Positions 44,947-56,771 are shown, counted from the first letter of the stretch. The stretch is DNA of 64,000 bases from Rhodospirillaceae bacterium (GCA_020638575.1 JACKIH010000003.1:3273001-3337000); one strand, 5' to 3'. A program made the numbers and translations. The notes: generated by a model not told the origin, from the sequence alone.

Positions 44947-45458
44947 AACCTGCTCCTCCTCCTGGCAATCGCACCGTGGCCCCGGCGAGCGGCCGGTCCA
45001 TCGAGCTCTTAGTAAATTCCCGGCAGTTCCAGCATCGGCGGACCCGCCAGTGGTTCGACTTGTGCACCGCAATATTGTTAATTTTGGGTCCATGCGCCGG
45101 AAAAGTTGTGCCGGTGCGGAGGAGGCGACCGCGCCATCACCGCGGGGTGTCCGCATCACCGCCGCGCATGCCGACATTTGCGGCTTTGGCCGCGACTCAG
45201 GCGGCGACTTAGGCCGCAGCGCAGGGCCCGTGGCCCGCGCACCAGGGAAACGACCGGGCCCTGTGTTGCGGATTCGCGGCAGCTTTGTTTCGTTTCCGAC
45301 GCATCACGGCGCAACAGGGTCAGCACCCCGGCGAAATACCTCTAGGCTTGAAAGTCCGGTTGGCCGTTGGGGGGCAAAGTCACCCGGCCAGCGTGCTGCA
45401 CTGCAACGCCGGTGCCGGCGCGTACCGACCTGAAAACCCAAACAATAGGTGAGGGCTC
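44947..45458. other. Intergenic region before the BCCT transporter gene
   Basis: About 510 bp without a credible gene. It must hold promoters for the leftward hypothetical gene and the rightward transporter. I see no convincing operator, riboswitch or hairpin. Confidence 0.5.
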
Positions 45459-47078
45459 ATGGCTTCGGAAGACTTATACGAAACTGACTACGAGATCGGA
45501 CAGGATAACATCCAGAAGTTCGGAATGGATGTTCACAATCCCGTCTTCCTGATCTCTGCGGCACTTGTGCTTTTGTTCGTGGTAGGTACGCTGCTTGTAC
45601 CGGACTGGGCGCAATCGGTGTTTCAGAGCGCGCGCGGCTGGTCGATCAGCAACTTCGATTGGTTGTTCCTCGGGGCCGGCAATATCTTCGTAATCTTTTG
45701 CCTGGTGCTCATTGTGTTGCCGCTGGGCAAAATCCGTATCGGCGGCCAGGACGCCAAGCCGGAGTTTTCCACGATCTCCTGGTTCGCCATGCTGTTCGCC
45801 GCCGGTATGGGCATCGGCCTGATGTTCTGGAGCGTGGCCGAGCCGCTGGGCTACTACACAGACTGGTACGGCACGCCCTTGGGGGTGGAGCCCAACACGC
45901 CGGAAGCGGCCAGCACCGCCATGGGCGCCACCATGTTCCACTGGGGCCTGCACCCCTGGGCGATCTACGCTGTGGTCGGGCTGTCGCTGGCCTTCTTCAC
46001 CTACAACAAGGGCCTGCCGCTCACCATCCGGTCGGCCTTCTACCCGCTGATCCAGGACCGCTCCTGGGGTGCGTTCGGCAATCTCGTCGACGTGGTGGCG
46101 GTGCTGGCGACCCTGTTCGGCCTGGCCACCTCGCTCGGGTTCGGCGCGCAGCAGGCGGCGGGCGGTCTGAACTACCTGTTCGGCATCGGCGGCGACGATG
46201 CCGGCGCGATGACCACGGAGGTGGCGATCATCATCGCCGTGACCACCATCGCGGTGTTTTCGGTGGTCCGCGGACTGGATGGCGGCGTCAAGCTGCTTAG
46301 CAACATCAATATGGCGATCGCCGCAGCCTTGCTGGCCTTCGTCATATTGGCCGGTCCGACTTTGGCGATCTTCTCCTGGGTGGGCACCACCGCCGCCGCC
46401 TACATCGAGAACATCGTGCCGCTCAGCCTGTGGTTCGGCCGCGACGACGGCTCGTTCATGCATGACTGGACGGTGTTCTACTGGGCCTGGTGGATTTCCT
46501 GGTCGCCGTTCGTCGGCATGTTCATCGCCCGCGTGTCCAAGGGCCGCACGGTGCGCCAGTTCATCATCGCGGTGCTGCTGGTGCCGACGATGGTCACTTT
46601 GGTGTGGATGTCGACCTTCGGCGGGTCGGGCCTGGAGCAGGCGATCGCCGGCACCGGCGCATTGGCCGAGGGCATCGGCGACTACACGCTGACCATGTTC
46701 CAGATGCTGGCGGAGCTGCCGCTCGCCACCATCACCTCGGTGATCGCCATCTGCCTGGTGCTGGTGTTCTTCATCACCTCGTCGGACTCCGGCTCGCTGG
46801 TGATCGACAGCATCACGGCCGGCGGCAAGGTCGACGCCCCGGTGCCCCAGCGCATCTTCTGGGCGGTGATCGAAGGCGTGGTGGCCGGCGTGCTGCTGTT
46901 CGTCGGCGGCGAAGCGGCCCTGTCGGCCCTGCAGGCGGCAGCGGTGACGGTGGGCCTGCCGTTCACGCTGGTGCTGCTGGCCATGTGCGTGGCCCTCTAT
47001 CTCGGGCTTCAGCACGAATGGCGCTACGTGCTCAACGGCGGCAGTGCCGCCAGCGCTTCGGCGGCCGACGCCGAGTAG
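45459..47078 (+). CDS. BCCT family betaine/choline/carnitine transporter
   Basis: A 539-residue protein with twelve membrane helices. The BCCT signature WTVFYWAWWISWSPFVGM is exact, and the unwound helix carries FAAGMGIGLMFW; the MGIG pattern resembles Na+-coupled betaine carriers such as BetP. The N-terminus is cytoplasmic and acidic, the C-terminus short with no long regulatory tail, so osmosensing like BetP is less certain. It likely imports compatible solutes, fitting a salt-exposed life style. A 13-bp hairpin terminates it. Confidence 0.95.
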   Translation: MASEDLYETDYEIGQDNIQKFGMDVHNPVFLISAALVLLFVVGTLLVPDWAQSVFQSARGWSISNFDWLFLGAGNIFVIFCLVLIVLPLGKIRIGGQDAKPEFSTISWFAMLFAAGMGIGLMFWSVAEPLGYYTDWYGTPLGVEPNTPEAASTAMGATMFHWGLHPWAIYAVVGLSLAFFTYNKGLPLTIRSAFYPLIQDRSWGAFGNLVDVVAVLATLFGLATSLGFGAQQAAGGLNYLFGIGGDDAGAMTTEVAIIIAVTTIAVFSVVRGLDGGVKLLSNINMAIAAALLAFVILAGPTLAIFSWVGTTAAAYIENIVPLSLWFGRDDGSFMHDWTVFYWAWWISWSPFVGMFIARVSKGRTVRQFIIAVLLVPTMVTLVWMSTFGGSGLEQAIAGTGALAEGIGDYTLTMFQMLAELPLATITSVIAICLVLVFFITSSDSGSLVIDSITAGGKVDAPVPQRIFWAVIEGVVAGVLLFVGGEAALSALQAAAVTVGLPFTLVLLAMCVALYLGLQHEWRYVLNGGSAASASAADAE

Positions 47079-47197
47079 CTGCCGGACCAGCCTTGGGGCG
47101 CCCTGGCCGGCCGCAATGCCGGCCGGGGTGCCTGCCGGGGTGCCTGCCCCGGCCACCGATGGAGTCGGTCCGGGGCTACACCATGGAGAAGCCAGAA

Positions 47198-47236
47198 ACA
47201 CAACGGCCCGCCGCGGGTGCGGACGGGCCGTTGTGT
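47198..47236. terminator. Hairpin terminator between BCCT and cspA genes
   Basis: ACACAACGGCCCG (47198-47210) pairs perfectly with CGGGCCGTTGTGT (47224-47236) around a 13-nt loop. The flanking genes converge, so it may act on both strands. Confidence 0.75.
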
Positions 47237-47370
47237 ATTCGAGGACCGAAGTAGCCGGAACAGGAGGTCAAGGCAATTGGGCGCAGACCCGATTGCCTGC
47301 GGTCTCGGCACGCTTTTCCACGACACCGCCGATCGGGCTGGCGCCCCGGCGGCTTACCTTTCAGGGGCGG

Positions 47371-47580
47371 CTAAGCCGCCCGCAGATTGGTGGCGGACGT
47401 CTTGTTGCGCCGCGGATCCCGGGTCAGTTCGTAGCTGATGCGCTGGCCTTCAACCAGCGTCTCCAGGTTGGAACGCTGCACCGCGGTGATGTGGACGAAA
47501 ACGTCGGGGCCGCCCTCATCAGGCGTAATAAACCCGTAACCCTTGGTGGTGTTGAACCACTTGACCGTGCCGATAGGCAA
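47371..47580 (-). CDS. cspA: Cold-shock domain protein, TTG start
   Basis: A 69-residue single-stranded nucleic-acid-binding protein. RNP1 (KGYGFITP) and RNP2 (VFVHITAV) are present in the OB fold. The only start that gives the normal N-terminus (PIGTVKWFNTTKGYGF) is TTG 47580, preceded by GGAGG at good spacing. There is a 418-bp gap upstream, consistent with a long 5' leader as in other csp genes. It stands alone and converges with the BCCT gene. Confidence 0.93.
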   Translation of the reverse strand: MPIGTVKWFNTTKGYGFITPDEGGPDVFVHITAVQRSNLETLVEGQRISYELTRDPRRNKTSATNLRAA

Positions 47581-47998
47581 CTGCGTCCTCCGTCGTTAGC
47601 TTGTGGTACCACCCGACTCTCGGGCGATGCTTCGGTCTGGGCACTTGGACGCAGTGGCAGGCGAAAACCCAACTCGACATGCGGTCCAGTTCAGATTGCC
47701 GCCTACAGTCTGTCGAAATGGTTTCGGTTGCAAGCGACAATTCAGCAACAAAATGCGGCACTGCACAACGCCGTGGGCGGCCCGCGCCGGGCGCCTTGAC
47801 TGACAACGGGGAGCTCTGCGGGGGTCGGCGGCCATCATTTGGCGTCCGACAACCTGGGGAGGTGGTACGACCGGCGAGCCCGGATCGCTCGGCCGGTGAC
47901 CGGCGCGGCCCACGCCTGGGGTGTCTGGCGGACAAACGCAAACGGGGCGCCGGCTTGCCGCCGACGCCCCGCCCGTGTCGCGTCTTGTCCGAAACGCG
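47581..47998. other. Long upstream region of cspA
   Basis: Contains the presumed cspA leader and, at its far end, the terminator of the repeat-protein gene. I see no separate gene. Confidence 0.5.
47943..47971 (-). terminator. Intrinsic terminator after the DxDxG repeat-protein gene
   Basis: CGGGGCG and CGCCCCG arms with further inner pairing (CGGC/GCCG). Read on the minus strand the hairpin is followed by TTTGCGTTTG, so it fits termination of the gene ending at 47999. Confidence 0.7.
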
Positions 47999-48451
47999 TT
48001 ACACGTTGCGGCCGTTGCCCACGGGATCGCGGCACACGCCACCGGTGTCCGAATCGGTGATGCCGCTGGCAAAGGCACGGCTGTTGCCGCGACCCTGTCC
48101 GCCCGGATCCGTCCAGGGGCCGTTGTCCACGTCGGTGATACCGGGCCGGCGCTGGCCCGGACCGCCGCGGCCGTTGCCGCCCGGATCGGAGATGTTGCCA
48201 CGGTCCGCGTCGGTGACGCCGGAGCCGAAGGCACGGCAATAGCCGCGACCCCGGCCACCGGGATCGGTGACGTTGCCGTTGTCGCTGTCGGTGGTGGCGA
48301 GCGCCTCGTTGGAAGTGCCCAGGACCAAACCGGCGGTGCCGACACCGACGCCGACCGACAGGCCCATCATGTGCCGCCGGCCCATGGGCCGGGTAACGAT
48401 ATCGCCGTCGCTGAGCGTCGGCTTTTGCTTCGGATCTTCAGGATTGCTCAT
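47999..48451 (-). CDS. Exported protein with four 26-residue TDxDxG...DPxGxGRG repeats
   Basis: A 150-residue protein. The N-terminus has a twin-arginine-like signal (R25-R26 in GRRHMMGLSVGVGVGTAG), suggesting Tat export after cofactor or fold acquisition. The rest is four repeats, starting at T54, T80, T106 and T132, each with TDxDxG and then DPxGxGRG (last degenerate). The DxDxG spacing recalls calcium-binding loops of dockerin/EF-hand type. GGGAGGGG and a TTGGCG-N18-TATGCT promoter (48486-48515) lie upstream. Function unknown; similar repeats occur in unnamed proteins of related bacteria, as I remember. Confidence 0.75.
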   Translation of the reverse strand: MSNPEDPKQKPTLSDGDIVTRPMGRRHMMGLSVGVGVGTAGLVLGTSNEALATTDSDNGNVTDPGGRGRGYCRAFGSGVTDADRGNISDPGGNGRGGPGQRRPGITDVDNGPWTDPGGQGRGNSRAFASGITDSDTGGVCRDPVGNGRNV

Positions 48452-48852
48452 TGTCTCTCATCCCCTCCCGGTAGAAGACCGTCCAAGCATAGCTCAAGGG
48501 TTGCGCAGCCGCCAAGTCTAACCGCCGCGGCTGACGCAATCGTCAAGTCATAGGGCGGTGCAGCCCTTTTCACGCAGGAAGAGTGAGGAATTGCTGCACC
48601 AGCAAAGAGGCAGCCGGCATGCTCCATTGCCACAATTGTGGCAGAGCTTCCGCGATCTTCTTGGCGGGTGGGCAGATGTGCTCGCCACAATCCGCGCTAT
48701 ACGCGGCTATGGCGGGGCGCCGGGTGGTGCAAATGGTGCGGCGCGGCGGACGGCGCGTCGCGAATACGGGAGGAAACGGGGATTTCGGTCGGCCGGACAT
48801 GCGAAGGCGGGCGGGGCCCGGAGCCACCGCCCGCCCGCAGTTGGGAGGCTGT
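48452..48852. other. Intergenic region between repeat-protein and clpA genes
   Basis: It holds the repeat-protein promoter on the minus strand near 48486-48515. The remaining ~300 bp contain only GC-rich shadow frames and no recognised element. Confidence 0.5.
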
Positions 48853-51156
<2,304 letters not shown>

Positions 51157-51290
51157 CAGCCGATCCTTGGTCGCGAAAGCGGGGGCCGACCGCCAGCGGC
51201 GGCCGGAAGCGAGGGCGAGGCGACGGGACCGCATGCTTTCATGCCGTCGCCTCTTCGTATGGTGCGAGTCCCCGGTTCATTGTGCCCTGA

Positions 51291-51617
51291 TTATTCCTTC
51301 TCCAGGGTGCACTGCAGCGGGTGTTGGTGCCGCCGCGCAAAATCCATCACCTGGTTGACCTTGGTTTCGGCCACTTCGTAGGTGTACACGCCGCACACGC
51401 CGACGCCCCGGCGGTGCACATGCATCATGATCTGTGTGGCTTCTTCGCGGTTCTTGCCGAAGAAGCGTTCCAGTACATGGACGACGAATTCCATCGGCGT
51501 GTAGTCGTCGTTTAGCATCAAAACTTTGTATAGCGCCGGCTTCTTCGTGCGCGGCTTGGTCTCCACGTACACGCCGGTGGTGGTGGTGCCGTCGCCTTGC
51601 TTGTCGAGGTCGCTCAT
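51291..51617 (-). CDS. clpS: ClpS adaptor for N-end-rule substrates
   Basis: A 108-residue adaptor that binds ClpA and presents proteins with destabilising N-termini. The core KPALYKVLMLNDDYTPMEFVVHVLERFF and HRRGVGVCGVYTYEVAETKV hold the N-degron pocket; the N-terminal ~25 residues are the flexible extension that enters the ClpA pore. ATG 51617 is used, as the upstream frame extension is not ClpS-like. Together with clpA it forms the usual clpSA pair. Confidence 0.95.
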   Translation of the reverse strand: MSDLDKQGDGTTTTGVYVETKPRTKKPALYKVLMLNDDYTPMEFVVHVLERFFGKNREEATQIMMHVHRRGVGVCGVYTYEVAETKVNQVMDFARRHQHPLQCTLEKE

Positions 51618-51835
51618 GCGCCGATTTGGACTTGCCTGCCGAATACTGTCCACGAAGGGTCGGTGGTCGACCCTAATGATATGAGATCGCCCCGCCCGGA
51701 CGAAAGCCCCTTTGAGGGCGCGTTCGACATCGCGTCGCACACGCCATCGCGAGGGAGCGGCCGGTGCCGGCTTCGCCGAGGGTTTGCTGGCGAGGGCGTG
51801 CCGCGCGCCGCGGTGACCTCAGGGGGCAGATGGTG

Positions 51836-52738
51836 TTAGGAGGTGAAAAAGTCCAGCAGGGCGGCTGCGGTGGCATCCGGCTGTTCTTCCGGCAGGAAGT
51901 GCCCGCAGGGAAGCGCGAAGCCGCGCACGTCCACCGCCTTGGCGCGCCAGCAGGCGAGCACGTCGTGGTTGGCCTCCACCACGCCGTTCTTGCCCCACAG
52001 CACCAGGAGCGGGCACTGGATGCGCGCTTCGGCGTCGGCACGGTCGTGCTCCAGGTCGATGCTGGCGGCCGCCCGGTAGTCTTCGCACATGGCGTGGATC
52101 GCCGCGGGATCGCTGAAACAGCGGATGTATTCTTCCAGCACCTCTTCGGGGAAGGTCTCCAGGTCGCTGCCCCAGCGCCCCAGCTTCTGGCGCAGGTAGA
52201 AACCGGGATCGGAGCCGATCAGCCGTTCCGGCAAGCCGTTCGGCTGGATCAGGAAGAACCAGTGGTAGTAGGCGGTGGCAAGCTTGGCGGTGGTTTCGGC
52301 GAACACCGTGGCGGTGGGCACGATGTCCAGCACCGCCAGCTTTTCCAGCCGCTCGGGCGCATCCAGCGCCAGGCGGTGCGACACCCGGCCGCCGCGGTCG
52401 TGGCCGGCCAGCATGAAGGTGTCGTGGCCCAGCGCATCCATCAGCGCCAGGATGTCGGCCGCCATGGCGCGCTTGGAATAGGTGGCGTGGTCGCCGCCGC
52501 CGGGCGGCTTGGAGCTGTCGCCGTAGCCGCGCAGGTCGGGGCAGATGACGGTGAACTCTTCGGCCAGCGCCGGAGCGACATGGCGCCACATGATGTGGCT
52601 TTCGGGAAAGCCGTGCAGCAGCACCAGGGGCGGGCCGTCGCCGCCGATGAGCACGTTGAGCACCACGCCGTCGGCGACGGTCACGAATTCGCGGCGGGGA
52701 CCATCGTCGTCTTCGATCTCAAGGTCTGTGTCGGACAT
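51836..52738 (-). CDS. Alpha/beta hydrolase, haloacetate-dehalogenase-like
   Basis: A 300-residue alpha/beta hydrolase: oxyanion HGFPESHIMW, RGYGDSSKP, nucleophile elbow GHDRGGRVSHRL with Asp (D114) in place of Ser, and catalytic His H280 (CGHFLPEE). YYHWFFLIQPNGLPERLIG resembles the cap region of fluoroacetate dehalogenases, which use Asp as nucleophile to release halide. Epoxide hydrolases share many of these features, so the reaction is not certain. ATG 52738. Divergent from the SnoaL-like gene. Confidence 0.85.
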   Translation of the reverse strand: MSDTDLEIEDDDGPRREFVTVADGVVLNVLIGGDGPPLVLLHGFPESHIMWRHVAPALAEEFTVICPDLRGYGDSSKPPGGGDHATYSKRAMAADILALMDALGHDTFMLAGHDRGGRVSHRLALDAPERLEKLAVLDIVPTATVFAETTAKLATAYYHWFFLIQPNGLPERLIGSDPGFYLRQKLGRWGSDLETFPEEVLEEYIRCFSDPAAIHAMCEDYRAAASIDLEHDRADAEARIQCPLLVLWGKNGVVEANHDVLACWRAKAVDVRGFALPCGHFLPEEQPDATAAALLDFFTS

Positions 52739-52862
52739 GGCACGGCTCCGCCATAATGGGTGGTGCCATCCTGCACGGGACCCCGGCTTTCGATCAATCG
52801 GCGCCGGACGCGCGCAGGATCGGGCGTTTCGATACGTTAAGCCGGTCGCATGGAGGCGTCCC

Positions 52863-53258
52863 ATGACCCGCGATGAGCTGGCCGAGATCTACCGCGGTTA
52901 CATCGACTGCCTGAACAGGCAGGACTGGGGCAGCTTGATCGACTGGGTGCACGATGCGGTCCGCTACAACGGCATCCTCGTCGGGCTGCCGGGCTATCGC
53001 ACCATGTTGCAGGACGACTACAGGGCGATCCCCGACCTCAGCTTCACCGTCGACCTGCTGATCTGCGACCCGCCCTACATCGCCAGCCGCCTGCAATTCG
53101 ATTGTACGCCGCACGGCATGCTGTTCGGGTTCCCCGTCAACGGCAACCGCGTTCGGTTTGCGGAGAACGCGTTCTACGAATTCTCAGGCAGACGGATCCG
53201 GGAGATCTGGTCGATCATCGACAAGGCCGCGATCGCCCACCAGCTTTCAGCCCTGTAG
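52863..53258 (+). CDS. SnoaL/NTF2-like protein (ester cyclase family)
   Basis: A 131-residue cone-fold protein: TRDELAEIYRGYIDCLNRQDWGSLIDWVHDAVRYNGILVGLPGYRTMLQDDYRAIPDLSF has the typical helix-then-strand layout of SnoaL-like polyketide cyclases/NTF2-like proteins. The pocket residues differ among members, so no reaction is assigned. It is divergent from the dehalogenase-like gene, and both might act on the same compound. ATG 52863 is preceded by GGAGGCGTCCC. Confidence 0.8.
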   Translation: MTRDELAEIYRGYIDCLNRQDWGSLIDWVHDAVRYNGILVGLPGYRTMLQDDYRAIPDLSFTVDLLICDPPYIASRLQFDCTPHGMLFGFPVNGNRVRFAENAFYEFSGRRIREIWSIIDKAAIAHQLSAL

Positions 53259-53302
53259 CCGGCCACGCCGGCCGCGCGGGGCGCGGGCCAAGGAGCCGGC
53301 GC

Positions 53303-54559
53303 TCACCCCCCGGCAGCGGCCGTCTGGAACTGGGTCTGGGCCGGGATCGCCGGGTCGCGGCGCAGGCCGAGGCTCTCCCACACCGACACCAGGGAGGCCG
53401 TCAGCGCATCCATCATGGCATCGGAATGGTGCGGCGTGGCGGTGATGCGCAGCCGCTCCGTGCCCTTGGGCACGGTGGGGTAGTTGATCGGCTGGATGTA
53501 GATGTTGTGCTCGCGCAGCAGCAGGTCGGATGCCTGCTTGCACTGCTGGGCGTCGCCCACCAGCACCGGCACGATGTGGGTAACGGACGGCATCACCGGC
53601 AGCCCCGCCTCGCGCAACTGCGCCTTCAGCCGCACCGCGCGCTCGTGCAGGGCCGCACGCTCGGCCTGGGAGTGGCGCAGGTGGTGAATGGAAGTGCGGG
53701 CCGCTTCCGCCAGGCCGGGCGGCAAGGCGGTGGTGAAGATGAAGCCGGGGGCGTAGGAGCGGATGGCGTCGACCACGGCGGAGCGCGAGGCGATGTAGCC
53801 GCCCATCACGCCGAACGCCTTGCCCATGGTGCCTTCCACGATGTCCACCCGGTCCTGCACGCCGTCGCGCTCGGCGATGCCGGCGCCGGTCGGCCCGTAC
53901 ATGCCCACCGCGTGGACCTCGTCCAGATAGGTCATGGCGCCGTACTTTTCGGCCAGATCGCAGATCCCGCCGATGGGCGACACGTCGCCGTCCATGGAAT
54001 AGACGCTCTCGAACGCGATCACCTTGGCGCGCGTCGGCCCGGCATCGCGCAGCATCTGTTCCAACTGGCCCAGGTCGTTGTGCCGGAAGATGCGCTTGTC
54101 GCACCCGGAATTGCGGATGCCCGCGATCATCGAGGCGTGGTTCATCTCGTCGGACAGGATGAGCGGGTTGGGCAGCAGGCGGGCGAGCGTGGACAAGGTG
54201 GCCTCGTTGGACACGAAGCCCGAGGTGAACACCAGGGCCGCTTCCTTGTCGTGCAGCCGCGCCAGCTCGCGCTCCAGCTCGCAGATGGCGTGGCTGGTGC
54301 CGGAGATGTTGCGGGTGCCGCCGGCCCCGGTGCCGTGGGCGCCCGCGGCGCGCTGCATGGCGGCGATCACCTGGGGATGGTGGCCCATGCCGAGATAGTC
54401 GTTGGAGCACCACACCACGATCTCGCGGGTCGGCCCGTCGCCGTGCAGCAGTACCCGGGGGAAGCGGCCGACCCGGCGCTCGATATCGGCGAACACGCGG
54501 TATCGGTTTTCCTGCCGGATGGCGGTCAGGGCATCCTTGAAGATCTGGTCGTAGTTCAT
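53303..54559 (-). CDS. hemA: 5-aminolevulinate synthase
   Basis: A 418-residue PLP enzyme that condenses glycine and succinyl-CoA to 5-aminolevulinate, the C4 route to heme used by alphaproteobacteria. Landmarks are MNYDQIFKDALTAIRQENRYRVF at the start, D213-E-V-H216 for PLP, and the Schiff-base lysine K247 in GTMGKAFGVMGGY (most ALAS enzymes have GTLAKAFG). It stands alone. The C-terminal ~15 residues (FQTAAAGG) are variable. Confidence 0.96.
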   Translation of the reverse strand: MNYDQIFKDALTAIRQENRYRVFADIERRVGRFPRVLLHGDGPTREIVVWCSNDYLGMGHHPQVIAAMQRAAGAHGTGAGGTRNISGTSHAICELERELARLHDKEAALVFTSGFVSNEATLSTLARLLPNPLILSDEMNHASMIAGIRNSGCDKRIFRHNDLGQLEQMLRDAGPTRAKVIAFESVYSMDGDVSPIGGICDLAEKYGAMTYLDEVHAVGMYGPTGAGIAERDGVQDRVDIVEGTMGKAFGVMGGYIASRSAVVDAIRSYAPGFIFTTALPPGLAEAARTSIHHLRHSQAERAALHERAVRLKAQLREAGLPVMPSVTHIVPVLVGDAQQCKQASDLLLREHNIYIQPINYPTVPKGTERLRITATPHHSDAMMDALTASLVSVWESLGLRRDPAIPAQTQFQTAAAGG

Positions 54560-54917
54560 GTCGCCTCTGCCAATGTGGCCGAAGCCGCCGGCGAGTCCCG
54601 CTCGACGGTCCGACCCTGGTGTCCGCGCCCCTCCCCGGGCCCTGCCTCGTTAGCACATTCCGCCACGCGCGTCAGGTCTGGCGCCTGCCCAATCTGCGCA
54701 TCGCACGGTCCCGCTCGGAGACGCGGCCATCCGGCCACCATTGCCGCTCCGCCGGCGGTCGGAATTGTCCTAGATCAATGATGGGAATTGCGCGTGCCGG
54801 AACGGGTGGCGGATATGCCGGATCGCCCGATCCCGGCCGGGGCGCTACACTGCGCGCCGCAACGGTTCGCCGCCGTGATCGCCCCGCCGTCCCCTCGCCG
54901 CAACACCAGGGTCCGCC

Positions 54918-55718
54918 ATGCTTGAACTGCTGACGTCGCCGGAAGCGTGGATCGCGCTGCTGGCCCTCGTGACCATGGAGATCGTGCTCGGTATCGACAA
55001 TCTGATCTTCATCTCCATCGTCACCAACAAATTGCCGGATGCCCAGCGGCCGGCGGCGCGACGTATCGGCATCGGTCTGGCGCTGCTGCTGCGGCTGGCG
55101 CTGCTCACCGTGATCGCCTGGATCATCGGGCTCACCGAGCCGGTGTTCGACCTCGGCATCGTCGGCCCGGACATCGGCGAGCATGGCGGGCCGGCCTTCG
55201 AGACGGCGTTTTCCTGGCGCGACCTCATCCTCATGGTCGGCGGCGCCTTCCTCGTCTGGAAGGCGACCAGCGAGATCCACGACAAGGTGGAAGCCGCGCG
55301 CTCCGGCGAGCAGGCGGAGGAGGCCGAACCGGTTTCGCAAAGCGCCTTCATGGCGGTGATCGTGCAGATCATCCTGCTCGACGTGGTGTTTTCCATCGAC
55401 AGCATCCTGACGGCCGTGGGCATGACCACCGAGGTGCCGATCATGATGACGGCGGTGGTGATCGCCGTAGGCGTGATGTACTGGGCGTCCGGCCCGGTCT
55501 CCCGCTTCGTCCACAACAACCCCACCGTGGTGATGCTGGCGCTCGCCTTCCTGCTGATGATCGGCATGGTGCTGATCGCCGAGGGCTTCGGCGTGCACGT
55601 GCCCAAGGGCTACATCTACGCGGCCATGGCGTTCTCCGCCTTCGTGGAGGGCCTCAACCTGGCCACCGGGCGGCGGCGGCGCGGCCGCCTGCACGCCGCA
55701 GGGCCGGCCCCCCACTGA
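54918..55718 (+). CDS. TerC family integral membrane protein
   Basis: A 266-residue protein with seven to eight membrane helices. TerC hallmarks are LVTMEIVLGIDNLIFISIV and the second half's VIVQIILLDVVFSIDSILTAVGM, two helices with paired acidic residues. TerC proteins relate to tellurite resistance and manganese export/metallation of exported enzymes. A short Arg/Gly-rich tail ends it. ATG 54918 with GTCCGCC before it; a weak ribosome-binding site. No ter operon partners. Confidence 0.92.
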   Translation: MLELLTSPEAWIALLALVTMEIVLGIDNLIFISIVTNKLPDAQRPAARRIGIGLALLLRLALLTVIAWIIGLTEPVFDLGIVGPDIGEHGGPAFETAFSWRDLILMVGGAFLVWKATSEIHDKVEAARSGEQAEEAEPVSQSAFMAVIVQIILLDVVFSIDSILTAVGMTTEVPIMMTAVVIAVGVMYWASGPVSRFVHNNPTVVMLALAFLLMIGMVLIAEGFGVHVPKGYIYAAMAFSAFVEGLNLATGRRRRGRLHAAGPAPH

Positions 55719-55900
55719 GCGGGCGGGCGATGGAGGACGGGCACGGTGCCGGCGACCATGGCCGGCCCGTGCGGGCTGGTGCGCCGCAGCACCCGAAGTT
55801 CGCATGGCAGAGCCCTGGCCGCGGCACGGGCCATAACCTTGTTCGGCGTGTGGGTAAGGCCGACCTCTTTGTGTGAGGGGCGCAGAGATGGGAGGTTCCC

Positions 55901-56476
55901 ATGTGCCGTTTGCTCAATCTGATGGCGCTTGCCCTGCTGGCCATGGTGCTGGCGGTGCCGGCGGTCGCCCAGCGCGGCACCGGCGACAGCGAAGGGATCG
56001 TGCGCCAGGGCATCCAGCCGCCGCTGGTGCCGCTTGCCGGCACCGTGGAGGAGGTGGTGATCGGGCCATGCCACCGGACCACCGGGCGGGCCGCCATCGG
56101 CGCCCATGTCATGCTGGCGACCGGCGACGGCGTGCTCAACCTGCACCTGGGTCCGGCAGCCGTGCTCGATGACCTGGTCGAGCGGCTGGCCGTGGGTACG
56201 CCGGTGACGGTCAACGCCTTTCGCACCGATGCCCTGCCGGCCGGCGCCTATGTCGCCCAGGAGGTCATCGTCGGCGGTGACAGCTTCGTGCTGCGCGACG
56301 ACATCCTGCGGCCCATGTGGGCCATCGGACCCGGCGGCGGGCGTGGCCGTGGCGGCGGCTTCGGGGCCGGCCAGGGCCTGGGCGGCGGTCAGGGTCTCGG
56401 TGGCGGTCAGGGACCGGGCGGAGGCCAGGGCGCCGGCAGCGGCCAAGGTCTCGGCGGCGGGCCGTGCTGGTGGTGA
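55901..56476 (+). CDS. Exported glycine-rich protein, unknown function
   Basis: A 191-residue protein with a signal peptide (~1-24, ending VPAVAQRG) and a beta-rich, OB-fold-like domain of about 110 residues (AGTVEEVVIGPCHRTTGRAAIGAHVMLATGDGVLNLHLG...). It ends in a Gly/Gln tail made of GGGQGLG-type repeats that ends GGGPCWW. The domain may bind a small ligand or metal, but no family is recognised. GGAGGTTCCC precedes the ATG. The next element is the TPP riboswitch of thiC. Confidence 0.7.
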   Translation: MCRLLNLMALALLAMVLAVPAVAQRGTGDSEGIVRQGIQPPLVPLAGTVEEVVIGPCHRTTGRAAIGAHVMLATGDGVLNLHLGPAAVLDDLVERLAVGTPVTVNAFRTDALPAGAYVAQEVIVGGDSFVLRDDILRPMWAIGPGGGRGRGGGFGAGQGLGGGQGLGGGQGPGGGQGAGSGQGLGGGPCWW

Positions 56477-56657
56477 CGGTCGCTAGATCCTAGACGTGGG
56501 CCGGAACCGACTGAATAGCGGTGCATACCGCTCTAGGATGTAGACCGCATGGCCATGTGGACGGCGGGACCCTACCGGTCCCGCCCGTCCGCGCCGTCGC
56601 CGCCCCTCTGCGGGTGGCGATTGACAATCCGCCGCGGCCCGGCAGATCATTCCCCAT

Positions 56658-56771
56658 CACCCGGGGGGTCCCGACAAGGGGCTGAGATACTGATGGCGCA
56701 CCTGGCGACGGGACCGCGCAGCGCAGTGACCCGACGAACCTGATCCAGTTCATACTGGCGTAGGGACGGTG
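56658..56771 (+). promoter_or_regulatory. TPP riboswitch (THI element) upstream of thiC
   Basis: The conserved segments are present in order: GGGGTCCCGACAAGGGGCTGAGAT (split across P1/P2), then GTGACCCGACGAACCTGATCC and ACTGGCGTAGGGA. It controls thiC directly: high thiamine pyrophosphate should lower expression. Confidence 0.95.
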
